Notes under the pieces: generated by a model
What the model saw: only the letters and a program-made list of their open reading frames with translations
The model's database searches: none
What the model was told of the DNA's origin: nothing
Made by a program: the position numbers and the translations under genes
Shown here: piece by piece, positions 23,188-35,615 of the stretch
Layout: the number at the start of each line of letters is the position of its first letter
Numbering within the stretch: the stretch's first letter is position 1
From: Steromphala cineraria
Taxonomy: Eukaryota; Mollusca; Gastropoda; Trochida; Trochidae
Direction of reading: 5' to 3'
DNA: 64,000 nt
Assembly: GCA_916613615.1 (NCBI GenBank)
Contig: OU744723.1
Span: forward strand, 66,038,239 to 66,102,238

Positions 23188-23533
23188 TTAGATACAAACA
23201 CAATCGTCTCTTTGATGTTTTTGACAGAGTAATTGAAAGCCTTTTGATAGACACAGAGGTATAATCGAACGTGGTAATGAACAAATAAATAAAGAAGTCT
23301 CCAAACGTTGATATAACTGATATTCTGCACTATATTCACGAAGATTTACACTTCCAATTTCATTTATAATATTTGCGTTTTTACGGGGAATCATAAACAT
23401 GGACATGTCAGCTTGTAACAAAATACATGTTGGACTATGTTTAGTTCCATCATCAGAACCTTCATAATCGTATTGGTCTACTGTCCTTACAATACACACT
23501 AAGTGTTCTGTGAGATTTCTGGTTACCGGTCCA
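23188..23533 (-). CDS. Candidate terminal exon, unknown protein (114 aa)
   Basis: A strong 3' splice site (ATGTTCTTTTATGCAG) leads into a frame of 114 codons without a stop, beginning GPVTRNLTEHLVCIVRTVDQ and ending QKHQRDDCVCI. Such a length is unusual in DNA this AT-rich, and the composition (several Cys, acidic patch YDYEGSDDG, balanced hydrophobics) looks like protein. The frame is also open 32 codons further upstream. I recognise no domain and find no partner exons, so it could be a relic of a mobile element or a real last exon. Confidence 0.35.
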
Positions 23534-23799
23534 CTGCATAAAAGAACATGATAACAGCATAACTTATGAATCAAGGCAAGAAATAAACATGTGCAATCTT
23601 GGTTGGGATATACAGGCCTCATAGGCATATTTATACCGTTTTAGAGGGTTAAACTGTTCATCTGTCCTTCTGTCAATACGTAACTTTCAAAGATGTATAT
23701 TTGTAAAAAAAATATTAACTTGTTTATTACAAACACTGAAAGCTTAATAATTATTGAATTTTGAGTAAACATTAGAGCAGGCCGGTAGATTATTTTTCA

Positions 23800-24210
23800 T
23801 GATAGAAGCACATGCCATCAAACCTTATGACAACAGACGCATATCATGATGTAAACGTCAAATGAACATCATGAAGGGAATATGAGCACACATAATATTA
23901 CTTTTAGAGAAGACTTCCAAAGATCAAGAAACTATTTGTACCACGACCGCCAACCAACAGCATTGATTTATCGATAACGAATTTCTGACCCGGGCTCATG
24001 TCGCCTTCTTCATTTACTATGTGTATTTTTGACAGCCTAATCTTTAATCAAGCTGAAAAGTCTTCTATTTTGGTCCAAGTAGATCGCTGCGAATCACACG
24101 ATGAATCGTCCGTGACCTCGTTATTCACGTGCATGGAATTTGAAAGGACTATGATTTTATTGTTTTAGAGAGGTGATATCCCGTTTAGAGCTGTAGATTA
24201 GAAAACTTTA
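23800..24210 (+). repeat. Segmental block 'CCACGACCGCC', copy 2
   Basis: It matches 20930-21350 in order (ACTATTTGTACCACGACCGC, CAGCATTGATTTATCGATAA, TCTTCTATTTTGGTCCAAG, CTCGTTATTCACGTGCATGG). It runs directly into MITE copy 3, which is absent at the corresponding point of copy 1. Confidence 0.75.
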
Positions 24211-24214
24211 TACT

Positions 24215-24578
24215 TTAAAGGGGCAGTAGCACGTTTTTAGGGGGAAGATTAAATGATGTCAGGAAAATGCAAATTAATGGTTCCAATTGAAAGACAATGT
24301 ATTTAAACTAAATGGAGCAGTAATAAATCAAATATTTAACGTAAAGTTTAGCCATGCGATTCCTTTTTCTTGCAAAAATGAATTAAAGGTGTTCACAAGA
24401 AAATGGCCGCCAATGGATTGTATGTGAATCCTCATACTTTGTCCTCTGACTATGGGTGATTGGTTTGTGTAATGAGATTTTTGACACTGTAACAATAATA
24501 CATTGTGTATTAACTTACAATTATCAGTGAAAAATATAAAATATGAAATTATTAAAAAACGTGCTACTGCCCCCTTAA
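24215..24578 (+). mobile_element. TTAA-flanked MITE, copy 3
   Basis: Starts TTAAAGGGGCAGTAGCACGT, ends ACGTGCTACTGCCCCCTTAA, same orientation and interior as copy 1. Confidence 0.85.
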
Positions 24579-26699
24579 AGCAAAGATTTCAATTAGTAAA
24601 TCAACTATATTTAGCTTAAGTTATTTTCTCCTTCTTTACTGATCATCATTGTCCAAGTTTAATGTGTAAGTTGAAATATACGATGGTATCAGATCCTTAG
24701 AAATAACACATATACTTTAACAAACGCGCATTTTAATTGATAAATCCATTCTTCAAAGAAAGTGATCTACACCTTCAACTACAAAGTTTGTGTTATGAAT
24801 ACGATTTTAAATGATATAGGATATCAACTTGCGCAAAACATGGTTCCAAATTATCTCTATGTATGTTTTGGTTTTCTTGTAAATATTGAAGTTTCTTAAG
24901 TTATGAATGCCATTTTTGCTCATATTTTGTCTTAATGTTGTTTAATTTAAGAGAAAGTCTCACTGATTATTAATAACATGGTAAACTGAATTTTTAAACG
25001 AATTTTTCTTATTAATTTGATGAGTGTTGATAAAATGCCTTTTCACACATTATGAAAATACTTAGTATAGTATATAAAACAGATAATAATCTTTCAAACT
25101 CATATGAAGACATAAAACCCCAGGTGAAAGGAATACTGGTAAACAAAAAAACCTTTGAACTCATCGTTCCTCTGCATCCATGACATCAACTCATTCAATA
25201 TAAACCACAAAAATACATACATATGACGTTCTGTTAATGTCTAGAACTCTAAACTGTATTCTTCCATTCTAAAACATAACAGTCATACCTCTAGACCAAA
25301 AGTGTTTAGCTGCAAATGGTTTGTAGAATGTTGTAGGTTCGTTCTAACTGCAGACTTCCATGACTTCATCCTTTCTGAAAAAAAGGCTAATACAACAAGG
25401 TTGAACAAGAAAGAACTCTCTCTCAAGGTGGATGTTATTCATTCCTCATGATTGGAATGTCCTCTTTTCATAATCAACTTATTTCGTTTCATTTAAAGAG
25501 CCTCTACATGAGTTGTTGGGAGTCACGTGTTAAACTTACCAACGTTTTAAAGTTACTACTGAAAGTTTTTCGGCAATATTCAGGTCACCTTACATTGATG
25601 TATGGCTATCTTCATTTGCGATAAGAACGTCAGGATTAGCTTGATACGATTTAAATGCAATCCATAAGCTCTAAAGATTTCTCACTTGAATCCCCTTCCA
25701 TTCTTTCAAATTTAATCGGTTGGTTGTTTGAGAAAGGGTTGATAAAAAAGAAGTACTTTGTTTCATCTTTTATATTTGTTTCCTTTAATCAGAACATGTT
25801 TTGGACATAAAGAATTTAAATCAGTTTTCAAATATCATTGTAGTGAGGTGTCTAGTTCCAAATAGAATTCATGTAAATGTTTTTTCAAGATGATTAGTTA
25901 TGGTTATTTTTTTATGTATTCAAAGATACAATAATAATTGACAATATCAATATCATAATTTTCTAGTTAAAACATTTTCAAAGTTACTATTTTACTTTGA
26001 TGAATCAGAAAATCTCTGAGACTTAAATTGGAAATGACGTCTATTCAGAAGAAGTATTTACATGACCTTACTGCTAATTACAACAGCTTATAATTTGATA
26101 CGAAGGAATCGTGTTTCAAGAAAATGTTTTACAAAATTGACTTTAAAATATCCAATTTACAAAAATCATCTCCATAACTCCTGTACGTCTAACCCATTTT
26201 CAATTACTTCTTATTTTTGTTTGGAACCATATGCCTTTTAAAAGGCGATTCCAATTTTGTTTGAAACCGGTGCTTCCTTTTCGTGTCCTTTGTTTGTTAA
26301 TCAAGACCAAAACATTGTAGCTTAAACATAACTGGTCTGAATATTCATTACATGTATGTTGAAATATTAAGCTACGTAAAAGTGATTGTGTGTCATTCGA
26401 TATAACATACTATTTGGCAAAATGTGCAACAGACTCATCATTATCAATACATGTACTATTTTTTAAATCATATTGTCTTTTCTACTCATTTTTCTTTTTA
26501 CAAAAAAGGTTCTTTCATGAATTAAACGTTTCCCCTACTTGACAAATAACTATATCTATTTTAGAACATGGACACTTTCTATAAGTGGAATACTTGCATA
26601 CAGAAAGGATGATAGGGATTCATGACATACAAATTAATTGAATCAATTCGTAACCAATAAAAACATATAATATTATTCAGTCTATCATTCCAATCAATA
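24579..26699. other. AT-rich non-coding DNA
   Basis: No exon supported. A short block near 26235-26320 (GATTCCAATTTTGTTTGAAA, TTTCGTGTCCTTTGTTTGTT) is the partner of 30975-31060. Confidence 0.4.
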
Positions 26700-27097
26700 A
26701 CTAGTGTACATCCAAAACGAATCATTATCTATTGTAGACGTATGTCTAATTCAGTTGTTGGTATTGTGAAATGTCACTGCCCACGCCCGAAGAAATAAAA
26801 AGATACCAATTGAACATGGTCTAACTACAGCTGAGTATGTCAGTCTAAAGAAACTGAAAAATCAGATAAATGGTTGGCTTAGGCATTAATTTGTCTCCCA
26901 GAACAACCCTTTAACACCGTGATATGTTATTGTCAGCTATGCACTAAAATGTATTATTGTAAGAAATGTAAATAAATGGATACTTTATCTGTTCCCCAAA
27001 TATCCCACTTCTAAAAACCGTATGCCTTGACTTATAAGAAAGATTCTTTAAATTAGTATTTTGAAAAAAGTCAGACAAGCAAATATATAGAGAATCT

Positions 27098-27550
27098 CAC
27101 CCAAGTGTCTTCTGATATCAAATATATCAACACAAGTTGATAAAAATATCAAATATCCGAGGCTTGCCGAGGATATTTTACTTGTATCAACGAGTATTGA
27201 TATATTTGATATCAGAAGACACGAGGGTGAAATTCTATTTATCATTCAAAATCATTTTTCATCACATTAACATGAACAATTTACATCTTTGAACACTGCA
27301 TGGCCTTAAAACTCCTAAACCAGTGATGTCATAGCATTGTGACGTCATCGTGTTAATGACGCCATAGCATTGTGACGTCAATGTGTTTTATGACGTCAAA
27401 GCATTGTGACATCATTACTGATGATGTAAAACGTTTGTGATGTCATGTATTTTCTGATTACAGGGCATTGTTCAAAATCTACTGTCAAAGCGATATCTCC
27501 TAGGAGATATCGCTTGATCTTTCACAAGCGATATCTCCTGTGGAACACAG
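27098..27550 (+). mobile_element. Foldback element with long palindromic end
   Basis: GTGTCTTCTGATATCAAATA at 27104 begins a 26-bp arm whose exact reverse complement ends at about 27222, around an inner pair (AAATATCCGAGG...CCGAGGATATTT). To the right are the CRE minisatellite and a perfect 24-bp palindrome of half-site GCGATATCTCCT (about 27493-27516). The right half matches the copy at 9640-9870. A minus-strand open frame at 27048-27245 lies in the palindrome and is not meaningful. Confidence 0.7.
27324..27445 (+). promoter_or_regulatory. Minisatellite of CRE-like octamers
   Basis: Eight TGACGTCA or one/two-base variants (TGATGTCA, TGACGCCA, TGACATCA, TGATGTAA) are spaced 15-18 bases apart, with alternating spacers (AGCATTG and a GTGTTWA type). 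This is a ~33-bp unit repeated about four times, each unit carrying two bZIP-type sites. Three of the eight octamers are perfect CREs. Confidence 0.7.
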
Positions 27551-29569
27551 TTTTGGATGATAAAACATGATACATACAAGAACCTTTTGTAACCCTTTAT
27601 GCTTGAAACAAGATCTTTTACCCTTTGCTCTTTGGTAGAGGATAACGATTCTTATCATTCAAAATATATGTATCTGACATTTATGTAATATAGATGTACT
27701 ATTATGGCTTCATCATAAAATAAATATAATGATGGCGGTATGAGCAAATATTACATCAGTGAAGACTTCTACGAGCACGAAGCTATTTGTTCAGCGACAT
27801 ATTCTACCAATCATTGATTATCAATAACTCATTCCTGATCCAGGATTTGAAAGCTTTCCCAATTACTTGGTGTATTCTTGGCTCACCTATTTATGTATAA
27901 TCCAATAAGTCTTCTATGTTGGTCCAAATCGGTCCGTGCTTAGCACACGATAAACATTCCGATATTTATTTCCTCTTTTGAGTATTTAGTTTGAAACTAC
28001 TCATTTAACACATAAAACTAAATCTAAGCTTCTGATTTAATACCTTAAGATTTCGTTTCTGTAGGGCAATTCTTTCAAAATAAAAAGCTTCAATATGCAC
28101 GCAAATTGATCCCAGAATATGTCTACTTTAGATTAATGACGTCTACAAATTCCTAACTAGAATGAACGTAATGTATATCTTTTTCTAAATTCGGCATCAC
28201 TTGCATAATATATATTGACATATTTAAATATTGGCAATTTTGTTAATTAAATATTTTCTCAAGTGACGCATCAATAGAATGATATAACACACAAAGTAAC
28301 TTCCTGAGTTACTTGTGATGCCACATCTATCCAGATATTTAGAGAAAATCTGACAACCTATATCTTCAGGAAAGCTTTCTAGACTGTCTCTAGATCTTGT
28401 CATCTGAAATATAGCGCCGCCTGGAAGAGAGGCGCTTCATAAATACTTTATTAGTAGTAACCTTCTGCTACTTTATTTATGTTTGAAATATTTATAAAAA
28501 CAGTCAACAAATAAAACTTCGTGTGAGATGTCACATCCTATTTCAAACAACTAAACTTAAATCGACCATGTTTACAGTGTTTTCTTTGACTATGGTACGT
28601 TCCAATATGCCATTTAGAATTCATGTTTGAAATCGATATATAGAAAGATCAAACAAATGATATTTCGTGTTATGAGTTATGCCATTTTTCAACCAATTAT
28701 AGGGACATCATCGATTTTTGCAGTGTCATATTTGACATTGATTTATGACAATATGAATAATGATAAAACGCCTCCTCAAGAAAGCTAGCAAACTGATATA
28801 GCACCTCATAGTTTAGAATGAATAACTTAAGTTATCACAAATACTCCCTTATGAAATGAATATTGATCAGACAATGTACAGTCTGTCACACACTCATGAC
28901 TCAAGCATGGACGTTTATACCTTGCCAAGCCAGGATGATACACTGACCTATGGTTTATACCTTCATGGTCATGGAGAGATAGTTAAAGAGATCGATCAAG
29001 ATAGATCCTGATATATATTTTGATGATCCTGGCAAGAAGCCATTTCTAACCTTTATGATGTCAGTGCATTGTGATTTGATCAAAGTAAAACTCTGTATTG
29101 TGATACTCTTTAAATATTAGTATGTTACTACACTGTGTATGTTTTAGAACAGGAGTTTGATAAAAAATAGTTTGTTGATATTCTTTATCAAGCATCCTAT
29201 CCTTTTTGAGATACCTATAAATTTTCGTTTATTCTTCCAATATATAGCATTACAATTATAGACAATACCATATATTTGTTTACGATTATTTACTGTTGTT
29301 ATCAAATAAAAACGAAACAAATTTGCCTCTTGATTGTAATAAATAGTTATGCACAGAATGCTTAATTTCGGATATGGTATAGCTGTGACTAACGTTTTTG
29401 AAAAGTGTATGTGATTGAAATGAAATTATTTTTTATAGGCATTTGAACAAAATCGTACGCTAAAATAACTTTTACGAAATTCGCAAGGATACAAAGTTTA
29501 GTGAATCTTGTCCCAGGTTAAAATGTTCAGAATAAAAGCAAATAAATGACAACTGGAGCCTGCCATGGT

Positions 29570-29950
29570 TTAATGGCTTAATAAACATCATGATAGTGAT
29601 ATGATCACACAAAATGTTACTTTGGTGAAGACTTCTAAAGAGACTATTTGTACCACGACCGCCTATACACAGCATTGATTTATCGATAAAGAATTTCTGA
29701 TCCCGGCTCTTATAGCGTTCCCTATTTACTGGGTGTATTTCGGGCTAGCCAACCTTTATTAAAGCTAAAACTATTAAAACTTCTATTTTGATCCAAGTTG
29801 TTGAGAATCACAAGATGAATATAAAATGACCTCATCTATTAACGTACATTATTTCAAGTAACTATGACTTAATGGTTTTGAAGAGTTTTGATCGATGATA
29901 TCCAAGCTGTTGATGAGAAACTGCATTACTTTAGTTTGAAAGGTAAACTT
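29570..29950 (+). repeat. Segmental block 'CCACGACCGCC', copy 3
   Basis: Contains GACTATTTGTACCACGACCG, CAGCATTGATTTATCGATAA, CTGATCCCGGCTCTTATAG and TCTTCTATTTTGATCCAAG in the same order as 20930-21350, then meets MITE copy 4. Confidence 0.75.
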
Positions 29951-30319
29951 TTAATGGACAAAAACACCTTTTTAAATTTTATATTTTCAATTTTTCACTA
30001 ATAATTGAACATTTTGATAGTGTCAAAAAATTCGTTACACAAACCAATCATCCATAGTCGGCAAACAAATCATAAATATTCATATTATGTCTATTGGCGG
30101 TCATTTTTGTGTGAACAACTTTAATTAATTTGATGTAAGAAAAAAGAATCGCATGGCTGAACTTTACATCATATATTAAGGGACATTGTCTCTGATGTAT
30201 TTGATTCAAATTTTCTCAATGTAGTTTAGATAGATTGTCTTTCAATGGGAACCATTTATTTTCATTTTCTTGACATCACCTTATATTTCCCCTAAAAACG
30301 TTCTATACTGACCCTTTAA
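29951..30319 (-). mobile_element. TTAA-flanked MITE, copy 4 (degenerate)
   Basis: Right end CCCCTAAAAACGTTCTATAC and CCCTTTAA; left end TTAATGGACAAAAACACC is a worn inverted repeat. The interior retains GGCGGTCATTTTTGTGTGAA and TTGACATCACCTTATATT. It sits at nearly the same place in block copy 3 as copy 3 does in block copy 2, but in opposite orientation. Confidence 0.75.
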
Positions 30320-30533
30320 AGCAAGGAGCTCAAACAGTAATTTAACTGAAACAATTAAAGGTATTCGTGTTAAATATTTTGCTTTTAAAGTGATTTTCTT
30401 CTTCTTACTTTTTATTGGTTACCACAGTACAAATCGTACAGAAGGGTATCATAGCCTTGATCTTATCTCATTATGAACAAACAAATATCTGAATTTCTTT
30501 GATGGGCATTGTAGAAGTTGCGATGAGGAAGAA

Positions 30534-30650
30534 GATGAAGGCAATATTATATTATATCATCATCACTTGTTTGAAAACGACATTAGTATATATGTCGAAA
30601 CGTCGCACACTTGAATAAAGAAGTTGCATATCCATAATATTGCCTTCATC
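30534..30650 (+). mobile_element. Penelope-like 3' end relic with inverted repeat
   Basis: GATGAAGGCAATATTAT has its exact reverse complement about 100 bases on. Between them lies GACATTAGTATATATGTCGA with AAACGTCGCACACTTG, then AATAAAGAAGTTG. The small stem GACAT/ATGTC followed by GAAACGTC, then AATAAA, resembles from memory the pseudo-LTR (hammerhead-bearing) end of Penelope-like elements. The expected CTGANGA core is worn to TTGAAAA, so it would be inactive. Minus-strand open frames at 30552-30965 overlap this and are regarded as by-products. Confidence 0.35.
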
Positions 30651-30965
30651 GTCTTCAAGTATCTGAATTGATGATATATATATATATCTTCTACAAGGAA
30701 CGGCATTCTGATACAAACCTTGTGTTCCAAACAAGCTATTTTAGAAGATATATTTTTTATATGGTAGCAACTGGCACAAATCACACTTCTTTAATACTCT
30801 CAATGTATCTATATGTCTTGTGAACATGTCATTAAATAATCTGTTGATGTTCACAAGAAATTGTCTTTTAATATGATCTGAAGACAAATAACAAAGTAAA
30901 ACCCTTTCTCTGGCTCGTGTCCGTCTCATAATTTTTAGATTACCTTTTGGTTTTGCAGAGAACAT

Positions 30966-31589
30966 TTTGTGATTCCTTTCTTCCGAATCAACTTTGCTTG
31001 AAACTCGTGCTCCCTTTCATGTCTTTGTTGTCCAATCAGGAGTAATTTGGGACCAAAATGGAAATGTCTACATTGATGAAACTAAATTAATGCTGGTCTT
31101 AGATGATATGATATTTGAAATATTAAGTCACAGAAAAACTGGCACTCTTGGATTGTTTTCCTATAATCATTATTACATAGTTTGGTAGTGTCCTATAGCA
31201 GTCCATTGTTCAATATAGATATTACTTACTATCTTTGAAAAGAATGTGAAAAGGACTAATATTTATCATAAGCATAAACATATCCATACTGCCATATTGT
31301 CTATCTTCTTCCTTTCACAAAGAAATTGGATTCATCTATGAACTGAACATCTCCCATAATATTTGTAATTATACCCATTTAGGTAGATGGGTACTATTCC
31401 TGTGAGAAGTACTTGAATAGAGAAAGGATGAAAATCACATAGAGCATAATAGTGCTGTCAGAGTTTCATTCGGATTAATTGAGTTTATTAATGTAACCAG
31501 TAACACGGTATTGTCATTCAGAGTATAATTCCATGATAGGATACCAATGCATATATGTACAGAAAATGACAATCCAATTATTATTAATC
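30966..31589. other. AT-rich, no gene supported
   Basis: Start is the partner of 26235-26320. A 64-codon plus frame (30994-31188) has no recognisable feature. Confidence 0.35.
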
Positions 31590-32060
31590 CTTATTACTTG
31601 AGACTTAACACCATGCTATTTATATCTAATTCAGTCGTCGATGTTGCGAAATTCCATTGCCCACGCCTGAAGGAATGAAAGGATAGTAATAGAACTTTAT
31701 CTGACTACAGCTGTGTGTCAGTCTAACAATAACTGAAATATCAGATGAATAAATGGTGGGCGTCAGCATTTAATTGTCTCGCAGAACATCCCTATGACAC
31801 TGTGGGATGTTACACAGTTTGATTAAATAAATAAACAATCCTAAATGAATAATACACTTTCATATCTTGTTGTACAAATTAAAATTGTTACTTAACCATA
31901 CTATTGTTATTAAACAAGACAAACATAGATAAGAGTTATCATCTTTTAGTTATTTTTAGACCAAGAATATATTCAGACACTTAATCCTTGAAAATACAAC
32001 ATAATATATATAATTTCAAAACTTATATCATGATTTTGCACATGCTTTCAACTAGTTTAT

Positions 32061-32140
32061 ACAGTAGAACACGGATATAGCAAACTCGGACATAGCAAAC
32101 AATTGAATAAAGCGAACACATTGCTATGTCCCGTACATGT
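32061..32140 (+). mobile_element. pogo/Tigger-like terminal sequence (one end)
   Basis: TACAGTAGAACACGGATATA then GCAAACTCGGACATAGCAAA, with further AGCGAAC words, resembles from memory the terminal repeats of pogo/Tigger transposons (CAGTAGAAC...). Only one end is visible. The 107-codon minus frame across it (32057-32380) has no transposase motif. Confidence 0.3.
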
Positions 32141-33087
32141 ATGCGCACAAGGTTGGTTCAATTGAATGTTGTGGACACCCTTTATGTTCGACACAGGACC
32201 GATTCTTCTTTCCTCTTTGGTGGAGTATAAAGATGCATATACAGTAAGTATGATCCTAGGAGACTCACATCTCAGGATTAAAGCCGACACCATTAGGTAA
32301 ACCTTACAGTTATGCAATATAGATGGACTAATATGGCTCCACCTTGACGTAGTTATAATGATGGCAGTGTGGGCAAACATTATGCTACATCAGTAAAAGG
32401 CTAATGGTGCCTACAAAGTTATCATGATCCAAGAAGAAGCACATCTCAGGATTAAAGCAGATGCAATAAACTATATCTTACATTAATGCAATATAGACGG
32501 ACTGTTATTGCTTCATCATAAAGTCAATATAATGATGGCCTTATGAGCTAATATTACATTAGTGAAGACGAGCACGTGCTATTTGTTCAGCGACTGATTC
32601 TACCAATCATTGATTATCAATAAATCATTCCTGATCCAGGATTTGAAAGCTTTCCCAATTACTTGGTGTATTCTTGGCTCACCAACTTATGTATAATCCA
32701 AAAAGTCTTCTATATTGGTCCAAATCGGTCCTTGCTTATCACGAGTTAACTATGCCGTGATCTAAGCGATTTACGTCGTAGTAGGATTTATTTCGAAACT
32801 GCTCATACTTCATTTAAATTCTAACTAAAAAATCATGTCATTTAAGCGATTTACTCTGAACCTACTCATGCAACAAATAAAATCTAACTCTAAGCTTCCA
32901 AATAAATACCTTTAATGTAACCTGTTTGCATGGGGATAACTTCAAAATTAAGGGCTTCTTTGGTTATCGTGAACGGAAATTCGCCCCGGCACATAAATAT
33001 TGAAAGGTTATCCTAGAATATGTAAACGTCATGTTTTATTCTTGGTTTTTTTAAACTTAGGAGTGTGACAATATCATACCTCACTCT

Positions 33088-33744
33088 CATAATACCCTGT
33101 TCATAGCATATTTACATATTGAAACAACGACAAGTTTGTTAATTAAATACATGCTTAAATGACGCATAATCAGCAGAATAATATAACACACAATGTGAAA
33201 TCTTGAGTTTTCTCATGATGCCATTTAAAATTCATGATATGAAATAATGTTGTTGTTTTAGATAAATATAGAAAGGCATTAACAAATAAAACTTCATGTG
33301 AGATGTCATAATACCCTGTTCATAGCATATTTACATATTGAAACAACGACAAGTTTGTTAATTAAATACATGCTTAAATGACGCATAATCAGCAGAATAA
33401 TATAACACACAATGTGAAATCTTGAGTTTTCTCATGATGCCATTTAAAATTCATGATATGAAATAATGTTGTTGTTTTAGATAAATATAGAAAGGCATTA
33501 GCAAATAAAACTTCATGTGAGATGTCATAATACCCTGTTCATAGCATATTTACATATTGAAACAACGACAAGTTTGTTAATTAAATACATGCTTAAATGA
33601 CGCATAATCAGCAGAATAATATAACACACAATGTGAAATCTTGAGTTTTCTCATGATGCCATTTAAAATTCATGATTTGAAATAATGTTGTTGTTTTAGA
33701 TAAATATAGAAAGGCATTAACAAATAAAACTTCATGTGAGATGT
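33088..33744 (+). repeat. 219-bp unit in three tandem copies
   Basis: CATAATACCCTGTTCATAGC begins at 33088, 33307 and 33526; the copies are 219 bases each and nearly identical (A/G at ...ATTARCAAAT, A/T at CATGATWTG). The duplicated partner region near 28.2-28.5 kb has one diverged equivalent, so the triplication came after the larger duplication. Confidence 0.95.
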
Positions 33745-34430
33745 CATACTCTTATTTGAAGAATTAAAGTTTGATCGACTATCTTTCTGCGTTTTATTTG
33801 ACTTTGAAACGTTTTTGAAATGTATAATAGAGACATCAAACAAATGATATTTTGTGTTATAAGTCACACCCAATTTCAACAACTTCAAGTGATACAAAAT
33901 GAATAATGACACAACGCCTCCTTGTGAAAGTTAGTCCAATGATAAAGCACCTCTGAGTTTCAGAAGGAATAACATAAGTAATGACAACTTCTCCCTTGTG
34001 AAATGAAAACGAATCACCCCCTGGGGATCAGCCAACCTACCGTCTTTAACACACTCACGACTATATCAATGACGATAATAACTAGCCGAGCTTGTGCGGC
34101 ATCACTGACTCGAGGTTTATTATTTGACGAGGGTGATATCTTCAAGGTCGTAGTTGAGATATTGATATAAGTTTGATGAGCCTGGCAATTATTCATTACG
34201 AACCAATATCAATGTATTGTCAATTCATTGTGATTTGTTCAAAACAAACTTTGTGTTATCGCACTCTTTGAAATAGTGCTTGTGACTACATTGTATCTGT
34301 TTTAGTTGTTGAGATTATTTTTCTTATATAGGTTATTCTATCCTTTTGTGATATTTACCAAATTTGCTTTTATTCTTCCAAGTTATGAGATGGCAATTAC
34401 AAAACAGACAGGGATCATTTACTTGTTGAC

Positions 34431-35615
34431 CTACTGGGGTAGATATCAAACAAATAACTTCTCATTAGAATGAATATTTATACACTGAATGTCAGTGCAT
34501 TGAATGCTCGCTCAGGGCGCTCCAACGGAAGAAATTGTAAAACATCTATGTACAATATAAACACAGGAGTTGCAGTTAGATGGAGATTATATCTATGAAA
34601 ATATTAAGGAGAAATAATGAGTTTTTAGTAGTGACTTGAATGAGTTCAGTGATGAGGCTCATTTGGCAGTGAATTCCAAAGATATTGTGCAGTGTAGGCA
34701 TAGATCCAATGGCCATAGGAGACATGTCTGACTTAAGTTTACATGCTTCACAAAGAACAATCGTTCATGACATCTATCATGTTTTTCCTTCTAAATTGCG
34801 ACCAAATTGTTGAACAAATATACCCTTTTGTGAGCTTCCATATTTTGTGGCTCAAAATAAGTGAAGAAGTTCTTGACTACTATTAAGACCGTTACAGTTC
34901 GTGTAATAGTTTTTCAAACCAATAAACGAGAATTATGTGGAACAGCGTTAGTTTTGATTTAGTAGATGATCTTTTTTAATTAAACTGTTTCTCTGTTTAA
35001 TTCATGTGCGGAATATAAGAAGCATTTTCATTATATCTGAATATAAATATTTCATATCCTCCTTAGTTTGTCAAACATACTATTCTAATAGTATCCCTCC
35101 GAACATGTATATCATGTCTTTAATAAGATGCTATAATTATCATCCTCATTAGAATTACAGTTTCATCTGATATTACTATTAACAATATTTTAATAAGCAT
35201 GGCACTTTGATTTCCTGTGAGATTCATATATCTGCTGTCCGCAGCAAAAATATTACATTTCCCTTGTGTTTGAATGATACATATTTTTTAAACGCTTGGT
35301 GATACCTTAAAGAATGAAGCGGCCTTAAAATCATATGAATTGCGATAAACATCTGAACTGTCTGCAATCTACATGTATAACATTTCTCAACTTTCTGAGT
35401 ATTAAAAAAGCTGGTTATATAGTATGGTAATATTCATTATATCAATGAAAAAAATGAAAGCAAAATGAATAACATTGATGTGGTGTTTTAATGATACATG
35501 CGTGACAAGCATTTGGTGATAATTTTAGCGGTAAAGCGGCATTAAAAGCTGACGATTTTCGATTCACATCTGAACTTTTTGCAATCTATTATATACAGCT
35601 ACGGTCCATATGGTA
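34431..35615. other. No feature recognised
   Basis: AT-rich. Words such as TGCAATCTA and GCGGC-TTAAAA recur near 35310 and 35540, hinting at an old ~230-bp duplication; no gene. Confidence 0.4.

Larger units (their letters stand above)
26700..29340 (+). repeat. Large segmental duplication, left member (~2.6 kb)
   Basis: Ordered matches with 31590-34430: CTGCCCACGCCYGAAG near 26779, CAGAACA-CCCT near 26900, CCAATCATTGATTATCAATAA and CTGATCCAGGATTTGAAAGC near 27810-27860, TTAATTAAAT and GTGACGCAT-like words near 28250, AAAACTTCGTGTGAGATGTC near 28510, and GATGATCCTGGCAA near 29020. The palindromic element at 27.1-27.55 kb has no counterpart in the right member, so it inserted later or was lost there. 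No coding frame is conserved. Confidence 0.75.
31590..34430 (+). repeat. Large segmental duplication, right member
   Basis: Partner of 26700-29340, same orientation, about 4.9 kb away, with ordered matches from ATTGCCCACGCCTGAAGGAA to GATGAGCCTGGCAATTATT. It differs by a pogo-like insertion end near 32.06 kb and an internal triplication at 33.09-33.74 kb. Confidence 0.75.

Noticed and set aside
30552..30965. Two minus-strand open frames of 60-74 codons
   Set aside because: They run through the inverted repeat and GAAACGTC region of a probable Penelope-like relic and are explained as antisense by-products.
32057..32380. 107-codon minus-strand frame
   Set aside because: It includes a transposon terminal repeat and duplicated non-coding DNA and has no motif.
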